This document shows, one piece after another, positions 35,146-46,537 of a stretch of 64,000 bases of DNA. Under the pieces are notes generated by a model that saw only the letters and a list, made by a program, of their open reading frames with translations, ran no database searches and was not told the origin of the DNA. The DNA is from Tenrec ecaudatus (lineage: Eukaryota > Chordata > Mammalia > Afrosoricida > Tenrecidae), in contig NC_134531.1 in NCBI RefSeq assembly GCF_050624435.1, forward strand, positions 255,144,812 through 255,208,811. Direction: 5' to 3'. A program made the translations under genes and the position numbers. The first letter of the stretch is position 1, and the number at the start of each line of letters is the position of its first letter.

Positions 35146-36648
35146 TCTTTATTTGGCTTGAGCTAAGCCTAGGGATCAGCCTAGGAAAAAGCAAAGGTTC
35201 CTATGATGTAATTACAACATGGGCCTTGTACAGAGTATGTGTATGACTCTCTAAATCTCTCCATACAAGCAGTACTTTTGAAGCTTTCATTTATGAGCGA
35301 AATTGTCCATGACCTCTAGTTTTTATGCACCTTTGTATGCTTCACTTTCATTCTCTAGCTTCAGATGAGTAAAGTCAGTGCCTGCTTCCCCTTAACCCGC
35401 CCTGAATTCTGATGTGCTGGCCGTACCACCTTCAGTGCTGTAGGAAGCCTCCACACAGTTTAGAAAATAATCCCACAACCCATTTTAAATACAGTCTGCT
35501 TTTCCCCTTCTAGAGCCACAGATTAGGCCCCAGGGTGAAGGGTGGAGGCCCCTCCTGGTTTAAGAAGACCACAGAGAGTCGGCAAGGAGCATAGGTGAGT
35601 GGGAACAACCACAGTGTTTCTGCAGCTTGCGCACCATCATTTATTTTTACTTTTCAGTCAGTGTTGGTTTAGCGACTATGACCCTTTGCCTTGTTGGCAG
35701 GGTTCTGACAAGAATACTTTCTCATGTGTTGCTCCTCGCCAGCCCTTTAACTACATGTGTGATAGGGAGACAGGAGGCTCTAGCGCCTCTTACTGCCACT
35801 GTGCTCCTCGCTATCTCCTAGCGTTTACACAAACATTTTTAAATGTCACCCAGAAATTGTATTAGTTTCCATTTTTAGAATATTGTTTAAAGGCTCATTT
35901 TTACAGCTTGCAAGATAATTTTGATAGGCCTACACTGCTTCGTATAATAAGGCCAGCTGTGGATTTTACATGTATACAGATGGGCTAATGTATCGCTTAC
36001 CTTGTATTAAAAATTAAAGCTTTTGCTTTCAAGTCAAATATTAATAACTAATGTTAATGAGTTTAAGATTGACAGATAAATATCCGAAAGAAAACCTATT
36101 AGCTATACCCCCATGTATTACAAACAGTGAAACAAATGATAGGCTTTACCGTGGAGAACGCATTAAACAAAACATCATCATGTTCTTTTTTCTTGCTATT
36201 TCCCAACACAATTTGGTTGAATAATTTACTTTTACTTAGGTACTCTTTGAAACACCAGTGATCTTTCACAAAGCAGAGTAATGGAGGTATGCACTTAGCA
36301 ATCTATTTAAAGTTGTATGGGAGGACAAAGTTTAATGGCAAAATGTAATTGCAGAATTAACACGAAAGATAAAATTCATCACTTTCTGAAAATTAACCTA
36401 AGTAGTAAAATTCACATGTGATTAATATGTATAGTGGGCTTTTCTAGGACTCATAAATCTTTTGAAAATCTATTTTAAATTTTGGATTTTCCCCTTCAAT
36501 AAGGACCCCACATTATCACATGTGATTATTTCACATATTCTTTTCAAGGTGATAAACTTTTAAATACCAACCATAGATCTAAGATTTTAAGCTTCAATAT
36601 ATCCCATAGTAACCTGGAGTTCCACTCTTGGTCACCAGTTTCATGACT
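35146..36648. other. Unassigned DNA
   Basis: About 1.5 kb where I recognise no repeat or gene. Locally GC-richer at 35380-35830. It is one of the few stretches that could be unique sequence and the best place to look for conservation. Confidence 0.45.
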
Positions 36649-38058
36649 AAGAAAACATATTTTAACCCTCATATGTACCAGTGTACAGCCTCTGTCCTAT
36701 CCAGCCCTGCAAGGTAGAATTTGGATCATGGTAGTTGGGGGGAGGAAGCATCCAGGATCTGGGGGAAAGCTGTGTTCTTCATCGATACTACCTCACACCC
36801 TAATTAACCCATCTCCTCTCCTAAACCCCTCTATGAGGGGATCTCCATTGGTCGACACTTGGGCCTTGGGTCTCCACTCTGCACTTCCCCCTTTATTTAA
36901 TATGATATATATATACATATATACATGTACATATATACATATAAACATATATACACATGCATACACACACATATCTTTTTTTTTTTGCACGATGCCTTAT
37001 ATCTGGTCCCTTGAGCACCTCGTGATCGCACTGGCCGGTGTGCTTCTTCCATGTGGGCTTATTTGCTTCTGAGCTAGATGGCCGCTTGTTCACCTTCAAG
37101 CCTTTAAGACCCCAGACACTATCTCTTTTGATAGCCGGGCACCATCAGCTTTCTTCACCACATTTGCTTATGCACCCATTTGTCTTCAGCGATCCTATCA
37201 TGGAGGTGTGCAGTCAATGATATGATTTTTTGTTCTTTGATGCCTGGTAACTGATCCCTTTGGGACCACTCGATCACACAGGCTGGTGTGTTCTTCCATG
37301 TGGACTTTGTTGCTTCTGAGCTAGATGGCCGCTTGTTTATCTTCAAGCCTTTAAGACCCCAGTCACTATCTCTTTTGATAGCCGGGCACCATCAGCTTTC
37401 TTCACCACATTTACTTGTTCACTGGTACATATGAGGGTTGGAGGTACAGGGAATCCAGGGTGGATGATACCTTCAGGACCAAGGGTGTGAGGGACGATGC
37501 TGGGAGAGTGGAGGGTGAGTGGGTTGGAAAGGGGGAACTGATTACAAGGATCCACATGTGACCTCTTCCCTGGGAGAGGGACAGCAGAGAATGGGGGAAG
37601 GGAGACTCCGGATAGGGCAAGATATGACAAAATAACGAGGTATAAGTTACCAAGGGCATATGAGGGAGGGGGGAATGGGGAGGGGGGGGGAAAGAGGACC
37701 TGATGCAAGGGGCTTAAGTGGAGAGCAAATGCCTTGAGAATGATTGGGGCAGGGAATGTATGGATGTGCTTTATACAATTGATGTATGTATATGTATGGA
37801 TTGTGGTAAGAGTTGTTTGAGTCCCTAATAAAATGTAAAAGAAGAAAAGAGAAAAAAATGATTAGGGCAAAGACTGTACAGATGTGCTTTATACAATTGA
37901 TGTATGTATATGTATGAACTGTGAAAAGAATTGTATCAGCCCCAATAAATTGTTAAAATAAAAAAATTAAAAAAAAAGAATTGTATGAGCCCCAATAAAT
38001 TGTTAAAAAATTTTTTAATAAAAATTATACAAATAAAAAAAAAGAAAACATATTTTAA
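36649..38058 (+). mobile_element. 5'-inverted L1 with TSD and three 3' ends
   Basis: A 17-bp perfect repeat AAGAAAACATATTTTAA at 36649-36665 and 38042-38058 bounds the insertion. The left part (36666 to about 37417) is L1 3' UTR in antisense; the right part (from about 37419) is sense. The switch falls at the same L1 position (the ACTGGTACATATGAGGGT region occurs on both sides), the signature of twin priming. The antisense arm holds the 3' UTR unit twice (36990-37165 and 37239-37413, period about 247 bp). The sense arm ends with AATAAAATG (37828), then a second copy of the last ~90 bp ending CCCCAATAAATTG (37939), then a third short copy ending in the same motif (37991), each followed by A-rich sequence. 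Confidence 0.93.
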
Positions 38059-38471
38059 ATCATGTATTTTTCTTTTTTCAAATTCTTAAATATGGTTTAA
38101 TACTCTTCTCCATTTCTGTACATCACAACACCAAGATTTCACTGCTTAGGATCTCTGCAGAGGCTATAGAGAATGCAAAGGCTGCATATTTTAATTTTTA
38201 TTAATTTTTGTTCACCAACACACAAATATCTGCTGCACTTGCTGAAAGCAAGTACCCCGTCAGAGCTCATTGAGGCCTGTGTGGCCTCCTGTTGGCACTC
38301 GTTGCCTCCTCTGCCTACACTATCCATCCAACGTCCTTCAGGGTTCATCACTACGTTACCTACTGATTTCTACCACTCTTAATAATACCCCTGTTTCTCC
38401 ATCATTGCTGCAGCTCGCTCCGCACACCACATGTACAGGCATCATGTGTCTTTCCGTGGAGGCTTGCGGTG
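38059..38471. other. Unassigned DNA
   Basis: No element recognised between the L1 insertion and the next family X copy. Confidence 0.4.
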
Positions 38472-38990
38472 TTAAGTTGGGTTCTCTAAAGAAGCAAAAC
38501 CAGTGACGCTTTTCTGTGCGTAGATACTCAGATTTCTGCCCAGAAAGGGCTTACACAGTTGTAGGCTAGTAGAGAACCACTCAAGCCTGGGGATCAGATG
38601 TAAAGAGAAGGCCTCTCGACTCTTGTAGCCTCAGAAGCTGATGAACAGAAGCAGGATGAAGAAAGAGGAGGGGCACAGGCTGGTGGATGCAGTCCATAAA
38701 TAAAGCGAAGGTTGACGATCTGATAAAGGCTCTGGGATCAGAAAGTGTTCCAACAGGAGCTAAAAGAACCAGATGCAGGACGAGATCTAGAAGAAGGTGA
38801 CGGGGCAAAGAGGCTCTTGGCTCTGCATTGTTCAGGGTCTCTCTCTTATATCAAAGATTACACCCTCAAGGAGATGTCATCAGCCTGCTACCTGATTAAT
38901 GAGCTGGGCTCTATCCCTACCTTCACTCAAGTATGCTTACTTGCCCTAAACTCGAACTATCACAGACCACCCCTTTTCAAATCCTTCAAA
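38472..38990 (-). repeat. Family X interspersed repeat
   Basis: Starts TGGGTTCTCTAAAGAAGCAAA with CCAGTGA, as at 1822. Internal phrases such as AAGCAGGATGAAGAAAG and GGTGGATGCAGTCC agree with the other antisense copies. Confidence 0.62.
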
Positions 38991-38999
38991 AAACAATAA

Positions 39000-40130
39000 T
39001 AAAATTATACTTGTGCCTAATATGATACAAATAACACAACTAAAACTGAAATTATACTAACCCCATTGTTATTTTATTATTTTATAGTAGACAAAAGTCT
39101 TTGGTGCATATATACCAATAAGAATTATTCATGCAGGGACAGTGAATTATTTAATCTGGTCCTTCTAGCCAATGTCTTTAACTCACATCAAAAGACTTTT
39201 CCTTGCATTGGTCTGGTACAAGGAGAGAGAAGATCCTGATAGGATGCATCTGTGAGTAATTATGGCTAAGACCCCCTGGAGTGCCATCCTGTTTTGTATA
39301 AAATGAGCTCCCAGAAAGCAAGAGGAGGACTTGAATTACCAGCAAGAGCCAGGAGTGGAGCACAACATCTGGACCAGATATTTGTGCACAGTGAACCTCC
39401 TGCATCTAGAAGACAGCTTTGCTATCTCAGCATAGGAACCAGGAGCTAAAGTATTGAAAAGAGGACGCACTTTACAACCCAGTGAGAAAATAATACTGAA
39501 GGCTTTTTTTTCTTTTTTGCATAAGGCAGGCTTGAGGAGTGGTGTGCACTGAACACTTAATAGGGGAAATTGGGCTTGGTGACCCACTGAAGTGGCACTG
39601 AGTACCTTCAGGTTTAGGCTTATGGGAATTAGTGCCTCTTAGCACTTAATACAGGGAGGTAGGTTTGTTGATCTGCAGAGCTTAAGTTGGAAGTCAAATC
39701 TTTGGGTTGAGGCTTATAGTACAGTGGTATGTCCATTAGGTATTTACTAGAACACGTGAAAGAACATTGTAACCTGTCCTGATAAAAAAAATCATAACCT
39801 TGAGAAATTCTCACTGGTATTACAACTTGATAACTTCCTTAAGAAACTCATTTGTCATGAATTTTGTCTGTTCTGTGCAACTATTGCAATGTATGTTATA
39901 ACCTATATAATATATATCAATTATATAATATTAAGATAACAACTTAAAACAATTATAGTAATTGTTTTTCAGCTGGACATATGGCCACAGCTGGTATTAA
40001 GAACTACCTTCCTCCACTAAACATTTCATATTTTCTGTGGCCTCAGCAAAGACCTTGGTTGGTCATAGTTCTTTACCTTTCAGGGTGAACCAAACTGTCA
40101 TTCCTAAAAAGTGTGCAGTATTAGTAGTCA
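39000..40130. other. Unassigned DNA
   Basis: No recognisable gene or repeat over 1.1 kb. ORFs are short and unlike known proteins. Confidence 0.4.
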
Positions 40131-40131
40131 T

Positions 40132-40850
40132 GTTGAGGTAATTAGTTTATTGTGACAACCTGGTCAATAAACACACGTGGGGTTAATTGAAAGACGAGTT
40201 CTTGGATCTCTTTCTTTGTAATGGTTGCACCAGAGCGCAGCTGCCTTAGCAGTTCCCTGCTTCAGATTGCAAGGCTCACTTCCTCCAAGACATCCCTGTG
40301 GAGAAGCCACATGGACCTACCCCGATGCAGCCCAGGGTGCTAGAGCAGCCAGGTGGAGACCCCTGCCAGCACTGAGATGTTTACACATTCACTGACTTGG
40401 CTTTCCTCCTGTAGTCCGCATCATTGCGTCTGCTTTGTGAGATGGAGGAGGAATTTTGTGGACTGGTGTTGGACATATGGATTGATGGGTTAATGTTGGA
40501 CTTGGGGACGTGGGCAGCACTGGGTTGGGATGCTTTATTGATGCACAATTAACCTTAATATAAAACTTTCTCTTTTACATGAGTTTCTGTGGATTTGTTT
40601 CTCTAAAGTACCTAAACGAATATATTATAGTATCTTAGGAGTGGGGTACTCGAGAAACAAATCATTAGAGAGTAGATCTTTGTTTGACCTCTCCCTCATG
40701 GAAGTTTTTCTTCTTTGGCCAGAGGTCAGATAAAGTCATACTATTTACTCGGTTGTTTTTCTGGGAAAATATGGGAAGTAGGAAAATAGGAAGTTTGTTT
40801 GGGGGTTGATTAGTCTAAGGTTCACGAGCTAGGCTCTGATCATATTCCTT
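40132..40850 (+). repeat. Family X repeat with 3' extension
   Basis: The core (40132-40620) begins GAGGTAATTAGTTTATTGTG, passes through TGCACCAGAGCGCAGCTGCC and ATGGAGGAGGAATTTTGTGG, and ends TTTGTTTCTCTAAAGTACC. A further 230 bp (GGAGTGGGGTACTCGAG, CTCCCTCATGGAAGTTTTTC, GGTCAGATAAAGTCATACTA) is shared only with the copy at 42308. Confidence 0.72.
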
Positions 40851-41271
40851 CCTTTCAATTCAGATTATTTGGATGCCACTCCTTTGGTGGCGGAGGATGG
40901 TGTGCTTCTTCCACGTGGACTTAGTTGACATCTCCCTTAAATGGCCTCGCAAACCTCCTTGCTGAAGTAGAACATCCTTAGTGATTGTGCTTAAAAGGAA
41001 TTGTTACTGCAAAGGACAGTGCTGTTACATTTTGGAGTTTTCAGATTGCATCTCAAATTAAGTTCTGTTTCTGGTATTTGGGTTGCCAGCAGGCTAACCC
41101 ACACAACGTCAACAATAACGAACTTGATGAAAGTCTAGAGGAGTACCAATGAAATGCCTAAACACTCATATGGAAACATTATTTTCATTTCTCCTCTAAG
41201 TATGATTTATATCTCCTACTGCACAGTATAGACCCTAGACTGGAGTATGTGTAGGCTAATGGAGGTTTCTG

Positions 41272-41870
41272 CTTCGCACACTGAAGGAATTTTGTAATCC
41301 AAGTGAGTGTTTATGAAACGCAGGAAAAGTTACGGGTTTTGCAGTCTCAAAGGGGCACACGCTACTTCTGAAAAGCGTTCCAAGCTGGGTTCACAATGGC
41401 CATGAAAAACCACGTGGAAAAGAGCAACCACACATGTGGAACTGGGGCAATCCCCTGGGACCAGGAGCAAAGACCCTCAAGAGCACGTGGGCCCTGAGCA
41501 GACCTGGAGTGGGTCCTGAGGGGGTCACACCCTGGTGGAGGCCCTGCCCTCCAACCTGCCACAAGACCAGAGCAAAGAAGGGCTGGCTTCCAGCAGCCTG
41601 GGTATTTCACACCTCTGCCTGGGGAGGCTGACTGAAGGTATTGGTTGAACCCTTTGGCTGAGTTCAGGCCCACCTGTGTGATGTACCTATGTTGGGTGTG
41701 CCTAGGGGGCCGAAGGGGGGCCTAGTCTGTCCATGCTCAGTTTGGGTTTTCCCATAGGTGACCACAGCCTGTCTGATTTCTTACCAACCCCTCGATGTGA
41801 GCCTTTGTAGGCATGGGAGGGACAACCCCACCTATGCCCCTAATCCTACTACCTAATGTAAGGACCATTA
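41272..41870 (-). mobile_element. LTR-like element (copy 1, antisense)
   Basis: Read on the minus strand, this aligns with 48640-49138 along nearly its whole length. Matching pairs include GTTGTCCCTCCCATGCCT in both, GGTTCAACCAATACCTTCAG vs GGTCAACCAATACCTTGAG, GCGTGTGCCCCTTTGAGACTG vs GCGTGTACTCTTTTGTGACTG, and the ends ATTCCTTCAGTGTG vs CAGGCTTCAGTGTG. The size (about 0.5-0.6 kb), CCAAT-like boxes and single-copy form fit a solo LTR, but no internal viral gene adjoins it and no target-site repeat was found. Most of the ORFs in this span are consequences of its GC-rich composition. Confidence 0.65.
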
Positions 41871-42307
41871 CAGTTTTCAAACGGACTTTGTTGCATATTT
41901 TTATTTCACCTTGATGATAATAATGATAAATACCTTTTATAGTCATGTTTTTAAAAGCCCTATAAAATTGATTACACTGGAACAAGGACTCCCACATCTG
42001 TTTCCCATAGAAACTGAAGGGGAAATTTTAAAATCACCAAGTTTCAGATTTCACACAAGATGACTAATTGAGAATCTAGGCGGCTAGGGGGAGTATTTTC
42101 ACAAGTGCTAGTGAGTCAGGCAAGGAGAGAGAGAGAAGCAATGAAAGGAATTTCTAGTACAAGGAAAGGTAAAGGCACATTTCCTTCATAGCTTTATGGA
42201 TAATTCCCAGCACAAAGGGAAGCCATCAGGACACATTTCCTTATCACATTTCCCTAGCAAGAGAAGACTCATTTCCCTAGCAAGAGTTTTGAGGAAGAAA
42301 AAGAGAC
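41871..42307. other. Unassigned DNA with a small tandem duplication
   Basis: No element recognised. CATTTCCCTAGCAAGAG occurs twice with a 24-bp period near 42246 and 42270. Confidence 0.5.
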
Positions 42308-42995
42308 TGAGGTAGTTAGTTTATTGTGCCAACCTGGCCAATAAACACATGTGAGGTTAATTGAAGGGTGAAGCGATAAATGGCTTGCGTGAGCCTCGCC
42401 TTTGTAGTTCTCAGGTCTCTTACATTGTGATGGTCAGACCAGGGTGCAGCTGTCTTAACCAGTTCCCTGCTTCAGCTGGCAAAGTTCACTTCCTGCAAGA
42501 CGTCCCTCAGGAGAAGCCACATGGACCTAACCTGATGCATCGCTGAGTGCTGGAGCAGCCATGTGGAGACTCCCACCAGCGCTGAGATGATTACCCTTTC
42601 ACTGACTCAGCTTTCCTCCTGCAGTCAGCGTCATAGTGTGTGCTTTGCGAGATAGAGGAGGACTTTGTGGATTGGTGTTGGACATATGGGTTAATGGTGG
42701 ACTGGCGGGCTTGGGCAGCACTGGGTTGGGATGTTTTCTTGATGTGCCATTACCCTTCATATAAAACTCTTATAATGAGCTTCTATAGATTTGTTTCTCT
42801 AAAAGTACCCAGACATTATGGTACCTTGGGGGTGGGGTATAGGAGAAGCAAACCATAAGATGGAGAGCGGATGTTTGTTTGACTTCTCCCTCATTGTAGT
42901 TTTTCTTCTTTGTCTAGCCAGAGGTCAGATAAAGTCACACTGTTTACTTGGTTGCTTTGGGGGAGTATATGGCAAGTATGAATAAGCCCACTTGC
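42308..42995 (+). repeat. Family X repeat with 3' extension
   Basis: Core 42308-42830 starts GAGGTAGTTAGTTTATTGTG and ends TTTGTTTCTCTAAAAGTACC. The extension (GGGGGTGGGGTATAGGAG, CTCCCTCATTGTAGTTTTTC, GGTCAGATAAAGTCACACTG) matches that at 40620-40830. Confidence 0.72.
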
Positions 42996-43825
42996 TTTTA
43001 GTCATTAAAATTTGATCTTTAGCTGGGTTTAGGGCATGCCTGTAAAGAAAATTTTGAAAAGATATGTCCCACCCAGTGCTTTGGAGTACTCAGGAGTCAG
43101 TAGTTTTCATCAGAAACTGGAAAAAATCTGGAACCATGAAGAAACCCCCACTCTGGGACTGTATATTAAAGGGAGCCCAAGAGTAGGCTATAGTGCTTGC
43201 TAGGTGGCCACCTGGATCTACTTGTTGAGTGGAAGTGGGAGAAATTCAGCAATAAAGAGACAGGTTGGGTTTGGCCACTGACACCTGTGGACTTGGTTTA
43301 CAGGAAAATGAGAAGACGAGATCGGGTTGACTGGTCTAAGGTTCATGACCTAGCCTGAGGGGGCTAGGCTTGTTGAGTATTGGTGAGAGCCCATGATATA
43401 TAGGCGAGGCAACCAATGGGCACCCAGTGGAGACTGAGTGAGGCAGCTTACATTGATTTGACCAGAATCCAACCAGCTGGGGATTTTTGAGCCTGTGAAC
43501 CGGTGCATATTGTTGCTGCCTTTATGGATGGCCTGTCGGGATTTGACTTTGCTTATGGATGCAGACTTCACAAGGTTCCAACTGGAATGAAGACTGTTCA
43601 TGTCAAAAATATGATCGTCTTCTCAGAGAACTGGGATGATGCACGTGGGCAGTATATAAATTGGATACTCCAAATTGGGGGAGATAAAAGCATGAAGTGG
43701 TTGGCTTACAAACTTTGATAGGTGGGGGAAAAATTCCCAGGACTTTAGGATTAAGGTGTAGGTGGTACTTAATTGAAATTTTGAAGCTAAAGAACTATAT
43801 GCAGGTGCCAGGTTGGCAAGGGGTG
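42996..43825. other. Unassigned DNA
   Basis: No gene supported. GACTGGTCTAAGGTTCATGA (43330) resembles GATTAGTCTAAGGTTCACGA at 40808, suggesting that the shared segment downstream of the two family X copies extends to here with an intervening insertion. Confidence 0.4.
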
Positions 43826-43827
43826 GA

Positions 43828-44345
43828 TTGAGTTAGCTTACTGTGCCAACCTGGCCGATAAACACATGTGGGATTAATTGAAGGGCAGAGGAATAAACAG
43901 CTTGGTGAACCTCGCCTTTCAAGTTCTCGGGTCTCTTGCTTTGTGATGGTTGGATCAGGGTGCAGCTGCCTTAGCAGTTCCCTGCTTCAGCTTGCAAGGC
44001 TCACTTCCTGCAAGACATCCCTGTGGTGAAGCCACATGGACCTACTCTGAGGCAGCCCTGGGTGCTGGAGCACCCTTGTGGAGACCGCTGCCAGTGCTGA
44101 GATGTTTACATGTTCACTGACTCAGCTTTCCTCCTGCAGTCAGCATCATTGTGACTGCTTTGTGAGATGGAGGAGGACTTTGTGGACTGGTGCTGGAGAT
44201 ATGGGTTGATGGGTGAATGTTGGACTTGTAGACATGGGCAGCACTGAGTTGGGATATTTTCTTAATGCACAATTAACCTTTATATAAAACTGTCTCTTTT
44301 ACATGAGTTTCTGTGGATTTGTTTCTCTAAAGTACCTAATCTAAT
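43828..44345 (+). repeat. Family X interspersed repeat
   Basis: Starts TTGAGTTAGCTTACTGTGCC, includes CAGGGTGCAGCTGCCTTAGC and GATGGAGGAGGACTTTGTGG, and ends TTTCTCTAAAGTACCTAATC. It lacks the 3' extension of the two preceding copies and runs straight into RTE text. Confidence 0.75.
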
Positions 44346-45427
44346 ACAGTGCCCATGTAACATATGCTTATGAGGCAAAAGAAAATATCTTGGCTTGGGC
44401 TATGCATATCTGAGTCCTCAAAGTAATATCCTTGTTCTTCAAGACTCTAAAGATATCTCGTACAGCAGCTTTGTCTAATACAACATGTCCTTCCCCCCCC
44501 CCCCCCCCGCAGTCTCTTGACTGTTAGTTCCATGAGTGTTTCTTTATGGATCCAAGGAAGACAATATTCTTGACAACTTCAGCCTTTTCTTCATGTCCCA
44601 TAATGTTATCTTTTGGTCCAGTTGTGAGGATTTAGGTCTTCTTTACCTTGAGTCATTATACAAACTTCCTTCCTTGATCTTCATCAGCAAGAAGGAATGC
44701 TTCCTTCCTTGATCTTCATCAGCAAGTGCTTCAATTCCTCCTCACTTTCAACAAAGTTTTTTCATCTGCATATCACAGATTGTTAATAAGCCTTCCTCCA
44801 TTGCTGATGGTACACTCTTCTTCATATAATCCAGATTCTCTGATAATTTTCTTAGCATATAGGTGAGAGGATACAACCCTGTTATGCATGTTTCCTGGTT
44901 GCAAACTAAGCATTATTCCCTAGTTCTGTTCACACAATTGCCTCTTGATCCATATAGAGGTCCCTCGAGCACAAGGAAGTGTTCTGGAATTCCCATTCAT
45001 CTCAAGGTTATCCATAGGTTTTTAGGATCCACCCAGAATAATGACTTTGCACAGTCAATGAAACACAATTGATTCTGATATTCTCTGATTTCAAACATGA
45101 TCCATCTGACATCTGCAAAGGTATTTCATGGTCTGCATCGCTTCTGAATATGGCCTGAACCTCTGGTAGTTCGCTACAAATGTACTGCTGCAATTACTGT
45201 TGGATAAGCTTCAGCAAAATTTTACTTATGTGTGATAGCCGTGACATTGTTCTGCAGTTTGAGCATTCTGTTGGATCATCTTTATTTTGAATGAGTACAA
45301 ATATAAATATTTTCCCATCATTTGACCAAGTAGCTGTTTTCCAAATTACTTGCCATAGTTGACTGAGTAATTCCAGTGCTTCATCAGGTTATTGAAACAT
45401 TTCAATTGGTATTCCATCTTCTGACAT
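44346..45427 (-). mobile_element. RTE-clade LINE fragment
   Basis: Antisense RTE covering the 3' part and part of the RT: GCTTATGAGGCAAAAGAAAA, CAGTTGTGAGGATTTAGG, GTTAATAAGCCTTCCTCCA, CTCAAGGTTATCCATAGG. It holds a 16-base C run at 44493-44508 and a tandem duplication of CTTCCTTGATCTTCATCAGC (about 44672 and 44706), both later mutations. No frame survives. Confidence 0.85.
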
Positions 45428-45618
45428 GTGTGGTAGTCTGGGTACTTTAGAGAAACAAATCCACAGACACTCATGTATAAAAGAGAGTTTTATATAAAGG
45501 TTAAGTGCACATCAAGAAAACATCCCAACCCAGTGCTGCCCAAGTCCACAAGTCAACATTAGCCCATATGTCCAACACCAATCCACTTATGTAATCAAAC
45601 TGTCAGTGGGTTGCTAGT
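45428..45618 (-). repeat. Family X 3' fragment
   Basis: GTCTGGGTACTTTAGAGAAA, ACATCAAGAAAACATCCCAA, CAGTGCTGCCCAAGTCC and ATTAGCCCATATGTCC are the exact reverse of the family X 3' half. Confidence 0.78.
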
Positions 45619-45619
45619 T

Positions 45620-46225
45620 GGTCTCCCCACCTGTTCCCTGAAGAATGGTCCATATGCTGGACTCAGTGTTGGTATTTGTTGCTGCAGGTTGGACACTCAG
45701 CAATGGCAAGAGCCAACTCAGCTGTCGTGACTGGATGACCATGGTGATGAGCCCATGAATAACCTCCATTTCTGGCACCACGACCACTTTGTTCACACAC
45801 CCATTGAGGAAGAACCGCAGTGGTAGAGGAAAGAGAATGACTGGTTTACACAGAACGTGTCATCCTATCCTCTTGATCCTTCATGTTTTCCTCTGCCAAG
45901 GTAACCCTGTGGTGAGCATTCATTTGAGATGCAAATATCTTGACTTTTGGGGGGTCCGTTTAGAGAAAGCTATCCACATAACCTCTTCCCCACACCTCCT
46001 TGTCACCAATTTTCCAGTCATGCTAAGTCCCTGACCATCCAGCCAAGTAATTGATCACAGCCCATGAATAAGTATGTAGTTGCACATTGGCCATTTCTCC
46101 TTCAAAGTAAACTGAACGACCAATTGTAACATTCAAATTTTTGCCCATTGAGAGTATATTTTGTTCACCACTTTGCTTCAGGACGGAGGTGAAATTAAAA
46201 GATGTAGTACTGCTGTTATCCAAGT
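45620..46225 (-). pseudogene. Endogenous retrovirus pol relic (RNase H to integrase N-terminus)
   Basis: On the minus strand, broken reading frames resemble a retroviral pol gene. They run from the end of the RNase H domain (about 46225-45960) into the zinc-binding N-terminus of integrase (about 45900-45640). Two partly open frames, 46439-46023 and 45796-45614, cover the two ends; frameshifts and stops lie between them. In an active virus these domains degrade the RNA of the RNA-DNA hybrid and help join viral DNA to the host genome. The relic is far too short and damaged to act. No gag, env or LTR is attached, and family X truncates it on one side. Assignment is by protein-level resemblance from memory; the retroviral class is not settled. 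Confidence 0.7.
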
Positions 46226-46402
46226 TCAAATGGTATCTGTATATTATACAGAACCATACTTTCAAGTGATACCTGTATATCATATAGAACCATACTTTCA
46301 AGTTGTATCTGCATATCATATAGAACCATACTTTCAAGTTGTATCTGCATATCATATAGATCAATACTTTCAAGTGGTACCTGCATATCATATAGAGCCA
46401 TA
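46225..46402. repeat. 36-bp minisatellite, about 5 units
   Basis: The marker ACTTTCA recurs at 46258, 46294, 46330 and 46366, a period of exactly 36 bp, with unit text such as TTCAAGTTGTATCTGCATAT. Since 36 is a multiple of three, it keeps reading frames open and creates an artificial 12-residue protein repeat on the minus strand. Confidence 0.95.
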
Positions 46403-46537
46403 AATAAGCCATACACTGTATTTTCTGTTTCTCAGTCAAATTGTCCTAAGGAACTCTCTGTGGGATCTCCTATTGTGGACTAGGAGAAAGACCACTGTGT
46501 CAGGAAAGAGGAATTTGGGCCACGTCTTTATGCAGCT

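Noticed and set aside
41362..41673. 103-codon minus-strand ORF and overlapping plus ORF in GC-rich DNA
   Set aside because: They lie inside the LTR-like element; the related copy at 48.7 kb does not keep these frames.
43503..43718. 71-codon ORF with protein-like composition
   Set aside because: No family recognised, no neighbouring coding text or splice-site pattern; kept as chance.
44493..44508. C16 run as a regulatory element
   Set aside because: Simple slippage within a dead RTE copy.
46023..46439. 138-codon minus-strand ORF with 12-residue repeats
   Set aside because: Half is the 36-bp minisatellite and half the retroviral relic; no start context or conservation supports a gene.
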